Positions 27,020-36,265 of a DNA stretch of 64,000 nucleotides are shown here, piece by piece. The position numbers and the translations under genes were made by a program. Within the stretch, counting starts at the first letter, position 1, and each line of letters starts with the position of its first letter. Under the pieces are notes generated by a model. It was given only the letters and a program-made list of their open reading frames with translations. It was not told the DNA's origin and did not search any database. The stretch is from Chitinophagales bacterium. Lineage in GTDB: Bacteria; Bacteroidota; Bacteroidia; Chitinophagales; JADIYW01. The stretch lies in assembly GCA_020636545.1 (NCBI GenBank), contig JACJXS010000011.1:197831-261830 (forward strand), read 5' to 3'.

Positions 27020-28360
27020 TTATTTATTCAAATCGTCAGTCCAATTCAATCTATCTTCCATTGAGAACTGCCATGGTGCTTGATTATTTTCCATATTAGC
27101 AAACATCGTATTCCATTCTTGTGGTGAATTACTTTCGTCCATAATCATATTCCTTCTTAATTCTAAGATGATATTTAATGGAGAAATATTAACTGGACAT
27201 TCTTCAACACATGCATTACAAGTCGTACAAGCTCTTAACTCTTCGCTTGTAACATAATCATTCAATAAGGTTTTATTATCTGTAAAATCTGGACCATGAA
27301 TTTTTCTATTTCTTGTAATTTCTTCCATTCTATCACGCGTATCAATCATGATTTTTCTTGGAGATAATATTTTACCTGTTTGGTTTGCTGGACAAGCTTG
27401 AGTACAACGTCCACACTCTGTACAAGTATAAGCATCTAATAAACTTTTCCATGATAAATCAAACACATCTTTAGCACCGAATTTAATTTCACCATCTGTT
27501 TCAGGTGCTTGATAAGAATCATCAAACATGGATTTTACTTCATGCATAACGCTTTCCATATTACGAATTTGACCTTTAGGTTCTGGTCTTGAAAAGAAAG
27601 TATTTGGGAATGCCAATAAGATATGTAAGTGTTTAGAATAAGGCAAATACAACATAAAAGCAAATACCATACTTAAATGTCCCCACCAACCAATTCTTTC
27701 CATCATCACTAAAGCACCGTGCGGTAAACTCATCAGGCTATGACCTAAAAAATTACTTAATAAAAAGCCTTTTGTATCGATATAATGTGGGTCTCCTTGT
27801 AATTGCAATGCTCTATCTGCACCATTCATCATAAAGATGAATGTGATTAAAGTTAATTCAAAAGCTAAGATAAGTAAACCATCTTTTGTAGGCCAACCTT
27901 TCATTTCTGGCTTATTAAATCTATTAATTTTAAAAACTGTTCTTCTTAAAATAAATACTATCGTAACGAAGAAAGTCAATAAAGATAATACCTCAATAAA
28001 ACTAACTACAAAACGATAAAATCCTTCTAAAATATTACCTTGGAAAATATAATGAAATAAAATTCTATGCTGTCCAGTTGCTCCATCTAACATAATCTCA
28101 ATCAACTCTATCTGCGTAATGACAAAAGATAAATAAATAACCAAGTGCAACAATGCTGGAAAGGTAATTTTAAACATTTTCTTCTGTCCAAAAGCAATTA
28201 AGAACATATTTTTTAGTCTAAAACTTAATGGTGTATCAATTGTTTCTGGCTGACCCATTTTGATATTGTCATAAACCTCTTTGAATTTTTTGAAGGCAAA
28301 ATATCCTACTGTTCCAGTTAAGGCGTAGAATAAAATCATCTGAATAATTGTTAAAAACAT
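27020..28360 (-). CDS. Membrane-bound 4Fe-4S dicluster protein, Hdr/NarI-like
   Basis: 446 residues. The N-terminal half has about five or six membrane helices with His in several (for example FPALLHLVIYLSF and GWWGHLSMVFAFMLYLPYSKHLHILL), suggesting b-type heme binding as in NarI-like subunits. The C-terminal half has two [4Fe-4S] motifs, CTECGRCTQACP (near residue 312) and CTTCNACVEECP (near 376). With the downstream CCG protein this is a split HdrDE-like arrangement. It probably exchanges electrons with menaquinone. No exact TAnnTTTG is found in its upstream gap. Confidence 0.86.
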   Translation of the reverse strand: MFLTIIQMILFYALTGTVGYFAFKKFKEVYDNIKMGQPETIDTPLSFRLKNMFLIAFGQKKMFKITFPALLHLVIYLSFVITQIELIEIMLDGATGQHRILFHYIFQGNILEGFYRFVVSFIEVLSLLTFFVTIVFILRRTVFKINRFNKPEMKGWPTKDGLLILAFELTLITFIFMMNGADRALQLQGDPHYIDTKGFLLSNFLGHSLMSLPHGALVMMERIGWWGHLSMVFAFMLYLPYSKHLHILLAFPNTFFSRPEPKGQIRNMESVMHEVKSMFDDSYQAPETDGEIKFGAKDVFDLSWKSLLDAYTCTECGRCTQACPANQTGKILSPRKIMIDTRDRMEEITRNRKIHGPDFTDNKTLLNDYVTSEELRACTTCNACVEECPVNISPLNIILELRRNMIMDESNSPQEWNTMFANMENNQAPWQFSMEDRLNWTDDLNK

Positions 28361-28611
28361 TTTTTTGGAAAATTTTGACTAAAATACGATGTTTGAACGT
28401 ATTCTGCAATATTTTTTTAACGAAAAGCCTTATTTTATAATGATTCTAAATAATCTATTTGTCGCTAAAGTGTCAATAAAATCAAGTAAAAATGAATATT
28501 ATCCATTAAATATATACAAATCAATACATGACTATTGCTCAATTGATATTTATAATCTAATCAATTCTTAATGTTAATATGAATAACTATTTTAAAAGGA
28601 TTTTAGAAATA

Positions 28612-28639
28612 AAAATAGCTGCACTAAGGCAGCCATTTT
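28612..28639 (-). terminator. Intrinsic terminator of the rimP-nusA-infB operon
   Basis: Arms 28612-28622 and 28629-28639 pair over 11 positions, with one G-U wobble on the minus strand and a 6-nt loop. On the minus strand a run of U follows. It lies 28 bp past infB. The rest of the 306-bp gap 28361-28666 shows no further structure or credible gene. Confidence 0.82.
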
Positions 28640-28666
28640 ATAATTAGTTGTTTGCTATTCAAAAGT

Positions 28667-31453
28667 TTAACTCAACTTACGTTTTACTTCTACTTGTTCA
28701 AATGATTCGATAATATCGCCTTCTCTAATATCGTTGTAGTTTTTAATTTTGATACCACATTCATAACCTTTAGTTACTTCTTTCACATCATCTTTGAAAC
28801 GTTTTAATGAATCTAAACCACCTTCAAACACTACAATACCATCTCTAATAATACGAACCTCGTTAGAACGAACTATTTTACCATCTGTAACGTAGCAACC
28901 TGCGATAGTACCAATTTTACTCACTTTAAACACTTCTCTAACCTCGACATTACCCACAATTTTCTCTTCAAATTTAGGTTCTAATAAACCTTCCATTGCC
29001 GATTTTACTTCTTCAATTGCACTATAAATAACAGAATACATCTTAATTTGTATATCTTCTTTTTCTGCAATTAATTTTGCATTTGCAGATGGTCTAACTT
29101 GGAATGCAATAATAATCGCATCTGATGCAGAAGCCAATAATACATCTGATTCAGAAATTTGACCAACACCTTTATGTATGATATTGATTTGAACCTCTTC
29201 TGTAGATAATTTCAATAAAGAGTCACTCAATGCCTCCACTGAACCATCAACATCTCCTTTGATAATTAAGTTTAACTCTTTGAAGTTTCCTAAAGCTAAA
29301 CGTCTTCCAATTTCATCTAAAGTAATATGTTTTTTTGCTCTTAAGCCTTGCTCTCTTAAAATTGTAGCACGTTTATTTGCGATTTCTTTTGCTTCGCTTT
29401 CTTCATCATAAACTTTTAGTTTATCCCCTGAATTTGGAGCACCTAACAAACCTAAAATTTGAACTGGCGAAGATGGTCCTGCTGAATTAATTCGCAATCC
29501 ACGCTCATTGTATAATGCTTTTACTTTTCCATGATATTGACCAGCAACCATCACATCACCAATCTTTAATGTTCCATCTTGTACCATCACTGTTGAAACA
29601 TATCCACGTCCTTTATCTAAACTTGCCTCAATTACAGAGCCAATTGCTTTTTTATTTGGATTTGCTTTTAGGTCTAATAATTCTGCTTCTAATAATATTT
29701 TCTCTAAAAGAATATCAATATTTAAACCTTTTTTGGCAGAAATTTCTTGACATTGATATTTACCGCCCCATTCTTCTACTAAAATATTCATTTCAGAAAG
29801 TTGCGTACGAACAGCATCTGGATTAGCTGCAGGTTTATCAATTTTATTAATAGCAAAAATCATTGGTACACCAGCTGCTTGTGCGTGACTAATTGCTTCA
29901 CGAGTTTGTGGCATAACTTTATCATCGGCAGCAACTACGATAATTACAATATCTGTCAATTTTGCACCCCTAGCTCTCATCGCTGTAAATGCTTCGTGAC
30001 CTGGTGTATCTAAGAAAGTAATTTTATTACCTTTTGCAGTTGTTACTTCATAAGCTCCAATATGTTGTGTAATTCCACCCATCTCACCAGCAACTACATT
30101 CCCATCACGGATATAGTCCAATAACGATGTTTTACCATGATCCACGTGTCCCATAATCGTAACAATTGGTGATCTTGGTACTAAATCTTTTGGGTCATCA
30201 ACTTCAGCCATTTCCTCTTCTTCTTGCTCCGTAATCGTAGTAAATTGTACTTCATAATCAAACTCACCAGCCACCAACTCTATAATTTCAGCATCAATTC
30301 TTTGATTAATAGATACGAAGACACCCAATCCCATACAAACTTTAATAATCGCTGTTGGTTCAACATTCATTAAACTTGCTAATTCAGAAACAGTAATAAA
30401 CTCTGTAACTTGTAATACTTTTGAATCTACTGATTCTTCTTCAGCTCTTCGTGCATGTTCCTCACGTTTATCTCTTCTGTATTTTACACCAGTTGATTTT
30501 CCTCTAGTTCCAGCAAGTTTAGCCATTGTGGCTTTAATCTTGTCGTTAATATCCTTTTCAGAAACCGCTTCTGGTTCAGGTTTTGTAAACTTACCTCCTT
30601 TTCTGAAATTATTATCTTTTCTGAAATTATTATCTGATGTTTTTCCTGGATTTGATTTTTCAAATACTTTTACATCCACTTTATTGGCATGTATTCTAGC
30701 ACGTTTCTTTTTTTCTTGTTCTCTGGCTTCCTCTTTTTTCTTTTCCTCTTCCTTTTCTTTACGTTGCTTCTCTTCCTGTCTGTAAATTTGCTCTGGTCTT
30801 TTTTCTTGCTTTAATTCAATTTTTCCTAAGATTTTAGGACCTGCTAATTTTTCTGCTTCAGCTCTTATTAATTCTACTTCTTTTTCAGGTTCTGGTTCTA
30901 TTGCTACAACCTTCTCAACAACTTCAGCTTTCTCTTTTGGGGCTTCTGGCTGAATTTCATCTTTCTTTGATTCTAATTCAACTTTAGTTTTTGTTGTAGT
31001 TTCAGTAGCAACTTCTTCTTTCTTCTTAATAGTTTTCTTTGCTGGTTTTTTATTTAGTGCATCTAAATCAATTTTACCAACAACTTTAAGTGTATCAATT
31101 TCCGATTCAGTAGAAATTGGTTCTATTTTCACTTCCTTAATTTCAGGTTCTGGCTTTGGCTCTTCTTTTGGCTCAGGAACTTCTACCTTCTCAACTTTTT
31201 CTTCTTTTTTTACATAAATTTCTTCTTCATCTTTACGTTTACCGATATTTAATTGTTCGGCTCTTTCTTTAATTTCTATTGATGAAGAGAAATCCTTTAG
31301 AAGTACATTGTATTGTTCCTCTGTTAGTTTAGTATTTGGTTTGCTGTCTATTTCAGAATAGCCTTTGCTTTGTAGGTGATCTACAATAGTACCTATGCCA
31401 ACATTTAATTCTTTGGCAGCACTGGCTAATCTTATTGTTTTTGTTTCGGACAT
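28667..31453 (-). CDS. infB: Translation initiation factor IF-2
   Basis: 928 residues. An N-terminal IF2_N domain (RLASAAKELNVGIGTIVDHL) is followed by a long Glu/Lys-rich disordered region (about 60-330) and a second IF2_N domain near 345-400. The GTPase domain has the P-loop GHVDHGKTS near 432, DTPGHEAFTAMRARG and NKIDKP. Domains II-IV follow. It positions initiator tRNA on the ribosome and is GTP-dependent. The disordered part contains a perfect 18-bp tandem duplication encoding DNNFRK twice. Third gene of the operon, 39 bp after nusA. Confidence 0.98.
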   Translation of the reverse strand: MSETKTIRLASAAKELNVGIGTIVDHLQSKGYSEIDSKPNTKLTEEQYNVLLKDFSSSIEIKERAEQLNIGKRKDEEEIYVKKEEKVEKVEVPEPKEEPKPEPEIKEVKIEPISTESEIDTLKVVGKIDLDALNKKPAKKTIKKKEEVATETTTKTKVELESKKDEIQPEAPKEKAEVVEKVVAIEPEPEKEVELIRAEAEKLAGPKILGKIELKQEKRPEQIYRQEEKQRKEKEEEKKKEEAREQEKKKRARIHANKVDVKVFEKSNPGKTSDNNFRKDNNFRKGGKFTKPEPEAVSEKDINDKIKATMAKLAGTRGKSTGVKYRRDKREEHARRAEEESVDSKVLQVTEFITVSELASLMNVEPTAIIKVCMGLGVFVSINQRIDAEIIELVAGEFDYEVQFTTITEQEEEEMAEVDDPKDLVPRSPIVTIMGHVDHGKTSLLDYIRDGNVVAGEMGGITQHIGAYEVTTAKGNKITFLDTPGHEAFTAMRARGAKLTDIVIIVVAADDKVMPQTREAISHAQAAGVPMIFAINKIDKPAANPDAVRTQLSEMNILVEEWGGKYQCQEISAKKGLNIDILLEKILLEAELLDLKANPNKKAIGSVIEASLDKGRGYVSTVMVQDGTLKIGDVMVAGQYHGKVKALYNERGLRINSAGPSSPVQILGLLGAPNSGDKLKVYDEESEAKEIANKRATILREQGLRAKKHITLDEIGRRLALGNFKELNLIIKGDVDGSVEALSDSLLKLSTEEVQINIIHKGVGQISESDVLLASASDAIIIAFQVRPSANAKLIAEKEDIQIKMYSVIYSAIEEVKSAMEGLLEPKFEEKIVGNVEVREVFKVSKIGTIAGCYVTDGKIVRSNEVRIIRDGIVVFEGGLDSLKRFKDDVKEVTKGYECGIKIKNYNDIREGDIIESFEQVEVKRKLS
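30599..30634 (-). repeat. Perfect 2 x 18-bp tandem repeat inside infB
   Basis: The plus-strand unit TTTTCTGAAATTATTATC occurs twice in direct succession (30599-30616 and 30617-30634). Translated, it gives two DNNFRK units in the disordered linker of IF-2. It is in frame and harmless to the reading frame. Confidence 0.9.
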
Positions 31454-31492
31454 ATTATGTTATAAAAATAATTTTTTGTTTTAAAGTAATAA

Positions 31493-32728
31493 TTATTCAA
31501 ATTCTGCACTCAGAATTCTTATAATCTCATCAACAGTTTCTTCTTCTAAATCTGTTCGTCTAATTAGGTCGTCTCTATCAATTTCCAATACGTTTTTAGC
31601 CGTATCACAGCCCATATCTTTTAAGATTTTGATAATCCAATCGTCAATCTCATCTTTAAATTCTTCTAAATCAACATCATCTTGGATTTCATCTGTATCT
31701 CTAAATACATCTATTTCATAACCAGTTAATTTTCCAGCCAATTTAATATTGTATCCACCTTTTCCAATTGCCAAAGATACTTGATCTGGTTTCAAAAATA
31801 CAGAAACTTTTTTCTTTTCTTCATCAACTGAAATAGATTCAATTTTTGCTGGTGTCAATGCACGTTGAATTAACAACATCAAATTATTTGTATAATTGAT
31901 GATATCGATATTTTCGTTTCTTAATTCTCTTACAATACCGTGAATACGAGAACCTTTCATACCAACGCATGCACCTACTGGGTCAATTCTATCATCGTAA
32001 GATTCAACAGTAACTTTTGCACGTTCACCTGGTTCTCTTACTATTTTTTTGATAATGATTAAGCCATCAAAAATTTCAGGCACTTCTTGTTCTAATAATT
32101 TAGCTAAAAATTCTGGTGCAGTTCTGGACAAAATAACTTGAGGTGTATTACCTCTTAATTCTACATCTTTAATAACGGCACGAATCGTATCGCCTTTTTT
32201 ATAGAAATCAGTTTTAATTTGTTCGCTTTTAGGTAAGATTAATTCATTACCATCATCATCTAATAACAAAATTTCTTTTTTCCAAACTTGATAAACTTCA
32301 GCACTGATAATTTCACCAATTCTATCTTTATATTTTTTATAAACTTCGTCTTTTTCTAAATCTAAAATTCTTGAAATTAAAGTTTGTCTTGCAGCCAATA
32401 CTGAACGACGACCAAATGATTCTAATAAAATTGGTTCATATAATTCTTCGCCCACTTCCATATCTGGCTCAATTTTCTTAGCATAACTTATCTCTACTTG
32501 TGCCAATCTATCTTCAACTGCACCATCTTCAACAACATCACGATGTCGCCATATTTCTAAGTCGCCCTTATCAGGATTTACGATAATATCAAAATTTTGG
32601 TCAGATGTATATTTCTTTCTAAGTAATGTTTTAAATACATCTTCTAATACCCTCATCATTGTGGGTCTGTTAATGTTCTTAAAGTCCTTAAACTCGGAAA
32701 ATGACTCTATTAAATCTGCAGTATTCAT
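31493..32728 (-). CDS. nusA: Transcription termination/antitermination protein NusA
   Basis: 411 residues: NusA N-terminal domain (1-~130), S1 domain (IISAEVYQVWKKEILLLDDDGNE and following), and two KH domains with GACVGMKGSRIHGIVREL and LAIGKGGYNIKLA. A short acidic C-terminal region with a helix-hairpin-like end (DRDDLIRRTDLEEETVDEI) follows. It binds RNA polymerase and modulates pausing and intrinsic termination. The operon leader carries a terminator-like hairpin on which NusA could act. It is 5 bp downstream of rimP. Confidence 0.97.
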   Translation of the reverse strand: MNTADLIESFSEFKDFKNINRPTMMRVLEDVFKTLLRKKYTSDQNFDIIVNPDKGDLEIWRHRDVVEDGAVEDRLAQVEISYAKKIEPDMEVGEELYEPILLESFGRRSVLAARQTLISRILDLEKDEVYKKYKDRIGEIISAEVYQVWKKEILLLDDDGNELILPKSEQIKTDFYKKGDTIRAVIKDVELRGNTPQVILSRTAPEFLAKLLEQEVPEIFDGLIIIKKIVREPGERAKVTVESYDDRIDPVGACVGMKGSRIHGIVRELRNENIDIINYTNNLMLLIQRALTPAKIESISVDEEKKKVSVFLKPDQVSLAIGKGGYNIKLAGKLTGYEIDVFRDTDEIQDDVDLEEFKDEIDDWIIKILKDMGCDTAKNVLEIDRDDLIRRTDLEEETVDEIIRILSAEFE

Positions 32729-32733
32729 ACTTA

Positions 32734-33210
32734 TTATACTTTAAAAATAAAATGTTTTTTAATTGATTTGATTTCTTGAAGATTTATTTCTATAATTTCT
32801 TCTTTTATTTCTTTCTTAATTTTTTTTTCAGATTTTATCGTAACCTTTTCGCCATCATAAACCAAAAGTGTTCCAATAAATTTTTCGCCATCTACTTTTA
32901 AAACTTCAACTTTCTGATTGATAGATTTTTCAAATTGTTGTGGCACTTTAAATGGTTGATCTAAACCGGGTGATGATACTTCTAATGTATATTTCTCACC
33001 AACCAAACCATTTGTTTCTAAATATTCTTCTAAATTTCTACTGATTTTCACACATTCATCAATCGAAATATTCGTATCAGTTCTATCAACAAAAACTTCA
33101 ATTTTTTGTGTAGGTAGCACTTTAACTTCCGCTATAAATAAAAAGGTCTTTGCAAAATAGGTCTGCAAATGATTTTCTATCTTTTCTTTTAATTGAATTA
33201 AATTTTCCAT
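32734..33210 (-). CDS. rimP: Ribosome maturation factor RimP
   Basis: 158 residues from ATG 33210 (MENLIQLKEKIENH). A longer frame to 33258 would translate through the leader hairpin and start at the predicted transcription start, so it is rejected. The typical RimP core is present: VEVFVDRTDTNISIDECVKISR-like segment, LEVSSPGLDQPF and a C-terminal SH3-like domain. It assists 30S subunit assembly. First gene of the conserved rimP-nusA-infB operon. Confidence 0.93.
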   Translation of the reverse strand: MENLIQLKEKIENHLQTYFAKTFLFIAEVKVLPTQKIEVFVDRTDTNISIDECVKISRNLEEYLETNGLVGEKYTLEVSSPGLDQPFKVPQQFEKSINQKVEVLKVDGEKFIGTLLVYDGEKVTIKSEKKIKKEIKEEIIEINLQEIKSIKKHFIFKV

Positions 33211-33220
33211 TTTTATCTGT

Positions 33221-33250
33221 AATAAAAAAGAGGACTTTTTTAGTCCTCTT
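33221..33250 (-). promoter_or_regulatory. Terminator-like hairpin in the rimP leader (possible attenuator)
   Basis: On the minus strand AAGAGGAC (33250-33243) and GTCCTCTT (33235-33228) form an 8-bp stem with a 7-nt A-rich loop, followed immediately by TTTTATT (33227-33221). It lies between the predicted transcription start near 33262 and the rimP ATG at 33210. This is a full intrinsic-terminator signature within the first ~40 nt of the operon mRNA. Confidence 0.75.
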
Positions 33251-33266
33251 CCCTTCAAATCGAATG

Positions 33267-33298
33267 CAAAGATAGTATATTTTCATCAAACTACCAAA
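33267..33298 (-). promoter_or_regulatory. Consensus promoter of the rimP-nusA-infB operon
   Basis: The minus strand reads TTTG (33298-33295), 20 nt, then TATCTTTG (33274-33267). Both elements and their spacing match the Bacteroidota -33/-7 consensus. It is the best promoter in the window and fixes the leader hairpin as transcribed sequence. Confidence 0.75.
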
Positions 33299-33421
33299 TT
33301 TTTAACTTTCATTCATTTATTTTACAAAAAAACAATATAGCATGTATTATGATTCAAAATGAACAAATTACAAAGTGTAATACAAAAATTAGGAATTGTG
33401 CTTTTCAAAAAGCAACAATAG

Positions 33422-33757
33422 TTATGCTTTTTTTACAAATTCTGATTTTATCGACATTGCCCCAAATCCATCAATTTTACAATCAATGTTATGGTCGCCT
33501 TCTACCAAACGAATGTTTTTAATTTTGGTTCCTGCTTTAATAGGCTGTGGCATTCCTTTAACTGGAAGATTTTTCACAATAACGACAGCATCTCCATCTG
33601 CTAACAAATTTCCATTCGCATCTTTTACAATTAATCCTTCTTCCTGTTGTACTTCATTTGGGTTCCATTCATAAGCACACTCTGGACAAATCATCATAGG
33701 TTCATCAAAGTAAGTATATTCAGATTTACATTTTGGACATGGAATAATTTCAGACAT
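33422..33757 (-). CDS. PhnA/YjdM family zinc-ribbon protein
   Basis: 111 residues. An N-terminal zinc ribbon, CPKCKSEY with CPECAYEW, is followed by the conserved PhnA C-terminal domain (DANGNLLADGDAVVIVKNLPVKG). This family was named for alkylphosphonate operons but is not itself shown to be phosphonoacetate hydrolase in most bacteria; the function is uncertain. It stands alone, with TATCTTTG (33774-33781, minus strand) as a likely -7 element about 16 nt before the ATG. Confidence 0.9.
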   Translation of the reverse strand: MSEIIPCPKCKSEYTYFDEPMMICPECAYEWNPNEVQQEEGLIVKDANGNLLADGDAVVIVKNLPVKGMPQPIKAGTKIKNIRLVEGDHNIDCKIDGFGAMSIKSEFVKKA

Positions 33758-33773
33758 AGCAAACTTTTTTTTA

Positions 33774-33781
33774 CAAAGATA
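33774..33781 (-). promoter_or_regulatory. Putative -7 element of the PhnA-family gene
   Basis: The minus strand reads TATCTTTG, an ideal TAnnTTTG, predicting a leader of about 12 nt. The upstream 33782-33996 holds no other recognisable element and no gene. Confidence 0.45.
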
Positions 33782-33996
33782 ATTTTTTTTTTAGCAGATT
33801 GAATGAATTTATAAGTAAGAATATTATGATTACTAATTTCAACAATGAATATTTCATACTAAAGTTGCTGATTATTAAGTGGACAAGGATTACCTAATGT
33901 ATTTAGATAAATCTATCTAGAAAAAATGAAGTTTTATCTACTAAAATCAAACGCACAACTATTACTTCAAAAACTTGTTATAATGTAAACAACAAA

Positions 33997-34350
33997 ATGC
34001 ATAGTATCAAGATAAAAAGAATTTACGAAACACCAGAAGATGATGATGGCTACAGAATTTTAATTGACCGTTTATGGCCAAGAGGCATTAGTAAAAACAA
34101 TGCAAAATTAGACGAATGGAATAAGGAATTAGCTCCATCAACTGAATTAAGAAAATGGTTCAATCATCAAACTGAGTTGTTCCCTGAATTTTCAAAGAAA
34201 TACAAATCAGAACTTCAACAACAAAAACCTGCATTACAACACATCTTGGATATTACTAAAAAGCAATCGGTTTGTCTGTTATATGGTGCAAAAGATGAAC
34301 ATTACAATCAAGCAGTTGTTCTAAAATCCGTTTTAAATTCTCTTGAATAA
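33997..34350 (+). CDS. DUF488 family protein
   Basis: 117 residues, the YeaO-like short form of DUF488. The hallmark IDRLWPRGISKNNAKLDEW occupies about residues 22-40, followed by LRKWFNHQTELFPEFSKKY and VCLLYGAKDEHYNQAVVL. The biochemical role of this family is not established. It precedes the VIT-family transporter by 25 bp, which has its own promoter-like motif. Confidence 0.87.
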   Translation: MHSIKIKRIYETPEDDDGYRILIDRLWPRGISKNNAKLDEWNKELAPSTELRKWFNHQTELFPEFSKKYKSELQQQKPALQHILDITKKQSVCLLYGAKDEHYNQAVVLKSVLNSLE

Positions 34351-34354
34351 GTCC

Positions 34355-34362
34355 TATCTTTG
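34355..34362 (+). promoter_or_regulatory. Putative -7 element of the VIT-family transporter gene
   Basis: TATCTTTG lies 13 nt before ATG 34376 and overlaps the end of the upstream DUF488 gene region. Predicted leader about 9 nt. Confidence 0.4.
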
Positions 34363-34375
34363 AGAACTGAAAGAT

Positions 34376-35077
34376 ATGGTTAATATTGAACAATACGTAA
34401 GCCATCATTATATCCATAGAAGTAATTGGCTTCGAGCAGCAGTTTTGGGTGCCAACGACGGAATTATTTCAATTTCAAGTATTGCAATTGGTGTTGCTGC
34501 TGCAAATACTGACAGAGCACCTATTGTTTTAGCTACCATTGCAGGTTTAGTTGCGGGAGCATTGTCTATGGCTGCTGGAGAGTATGTGTCTGTAAGTCCC
34601 CAAACTGACATAGAACAAGCTGATATTGCTCGTGAAGCCAAAGAATTAAAAGACATGCCCGAGGAAGAATTAAAATCATTAGCTGCTATATACGAACAAA
34701 GAGGATTGAAAAAAGAAACTGCTTTACAAGTAGCTAAAGAGCTAACCGCAATAGATGCCTTGGCTGCTCACGTGAGAGAAGAATTAGGTATAAATGAAGG
34801 AATGAAAGCTAATCCAGTGCAAGCTGCTTTAGCATCAGGAGCTGCATTTGTTTCTGGTGGTATCTTGCCGTTATTGGTTACACTCTTCTTTCCTACTAAA
34901 AAGTTGGAATTTGCTTTATATGGATTTTCAATTTTATTCTTAATTTTTTTAGGTATTATCTCTGCTAAAACAGGTGGTGCAAGAGTGTGGAAAGCGATAG
35001 TGCGAGTTGTGTTTTGGGGAACTTTAGCTATGGGTATAACCGCATTTGTTGGCTATCTTTTCGGTGTAAATATTTAA
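34376..35077 (+). CDS. VIT1/CCC1 family Fe/Mn transporter
   Basis: 233 residues with about five membrane helices. WLRAAVLGANDGIISISSIAIG and ALSMAAGEYVSVSPQTDIE are diagnostic of the family. A cytosolic helical segment between helices 2 and 3 is rich in Glu and Lys (about 80-135) and fits the metal-binding domain. It is predicted to export Fe2+ or Mn2+ from the cytoplasm. It is followed 29 bp later by the alpha-galactosidase gene, with no evident functional link. Confidence 0.9.
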   Translation: MVNIEQYVSHHYIHRSNWLRAAVLGANDGIISISSIAIGVAAANTDRAPIVLATIAGLVAGALSMAAGEYVSVSPQTDIEQADIAREAKELKDMPEEELKSLAAIYEQRGLKKETALQVAKELTAIDALAAHVREELGINEGMKANPVQAALASGAAFVSGGILPLLVTLFFPTKKLEFALYGFSILFLIFLGIISAKTGGARVWKAIVRVVFWGTLAMGITAFVGYLFGVNI

Positions 35078-35106
35078 CAAATTAAATCTATAATAATAAA
35101 AACAAC

Positions 35107-36264
35107 ATGAAAATTTTCCTTATCCCAACATTACTATTTTTCTTAATCTTTTCGGTAAATGCTCAAGATAAACAACCGCCAATTATGGGTTGGAGCAGTT
35201 GGAATCATTTTAAACTTAATATCAATGAAGATGTAATTAAAGCACAAGCAGATGCTATGGTTGAATCTGGTTTATATGATGCTGGTTATCGCTTTATCAA
35301 TATAGATGATGGCTATTTTGGCGGTCGTGATGCACAAGGAAATTTATTGATTGACACCACTAAATTTCCATCAGGTATGCGAAACTTGGTAGATTATATT
35401 CATCAAAAAGAATTAAAAGCTGGAATTTATACTGATGCAGGAAAAAATACTTGTGGGTATTACAGTCGAGATAAAGACAAAAATGGTTATGGTGTAGGTA
35501 TTTATGGACATATTCCAGAAGATGTAGATTTATTTTTCAATCAATGGAATTTTGACTTTTTAAAAGTAGATTGGTGCGGTGCTGAAGCTATGCGTTTAGA
35601 TGAAGAAACTGAATACCTAAATATATATAATGCTATAAAAAAGATTGACAAGTCAATCAATTATAATATCTGTCGCTGGGCGTTTCCTGGTAAATGGGCA
35701 ATTGACAAAGCAGATTCTTGGCGTATATCTTATGATATCTTCCCCAAGTTTTCTAGAATATTATATATCATAGAAAAGAATGCCAACCTTTATCCTTATG
35801 CTTCATCAGGTCATTATAATGATATGGACATGTTGGAAGTAGGCAACGGTATGACTTACGACGAAGACAAATCTCATTTCTCCATGTGGTGTATGATGAA
35901 TTCTCCATTAATGACTGGGAACAACTTAAAAAATATGTCCAAACAAACGCTTGAAATTCTTACTAATAAAGAATTAATTGCACTTAATCAAGATGAAGGA
36001 TTTAAACAAGCAAAAAGAATAATAAAGCAAAAGAAAGTTGATGTTTGGGTAAAACCGTTAGGTAAAAATAGTGACCAATTTGCCATTGCAATATTTAATA
36101 AAAGCAATAAAGCAGTAGATTATACTTTAAAAACTGAAAACATTGGAATTAGCCGAGATAAAGTAGTTAGAGATTTATGGTTACATCAAGATTTAGGTAA
36201 GATTGGAGCTAAAAAATCATTTACTATACCTGCACATGGCATTGTTGTTTTAAAAACCAACTAA
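35107..36264 (+). CDS. GH27 alpha-galactosidase, secreted
   Basis: 385 residues. The signal peptide (1-~19) ends in VNAQ. A GH27 (beta/alpha)8 barrel begins PPIMGWSSWNHF and INIDDGYFGGRD. The catalytic nucleophile is D155 in FLKVDWCG, and the likely acid/base is D210 in SWRISYDI. NDMDMLEVGNGM replaces the usual NDPDML. A short C-terminal beta domain follows from about 300. It hydrolyses terminal alpha-galactosides in the periplasm or outside. No other carbohydrate genes are nearby. Confidence 0.93.
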   Translation: MKIFLIPTLLFFLIFSVNAQDKQPPIMGWSSWNHFKLNINEDVIKAQADAMVESGLYDAGYRFINIDDGYFGGRDAQGNLLIDTTKFPSGMRNLVDYIHQKELKAGIYTDAGKNTCGYYSRDKDKNGYGVGIYGHIPEDVDLFFNQWNFDFLKVDWCGAEAMRLDEETEYLNIYNAIKKIDKSINYNICRWAFPGKWAIDKADSWRISYDIFPKFSRILYIIEKNANLYPYASSGHYNDMDMLEVGNGMTYDEDKSHFSMWCMMNSPLMTGNNLKNMSKQTLEILTNKELIALNQDEGFKQAKRIIKQKKVDVWVKPLGKNSDQFAIAIFNKSNKAVDYTLKTENIGISRDKVVRDLWLHQDLGKIGAKKSFTIPAHGIVVLKTN

Positions 36265-36265
36265 G

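Noticed and set aside
28389..28571. 60-residue plus-strand frame between the Hdr-like gene and infB
   Set aside because: No family resemblance, no promoter or ribosome-binding signal, and composition is that of AT-rich spacer. Treated as chance.
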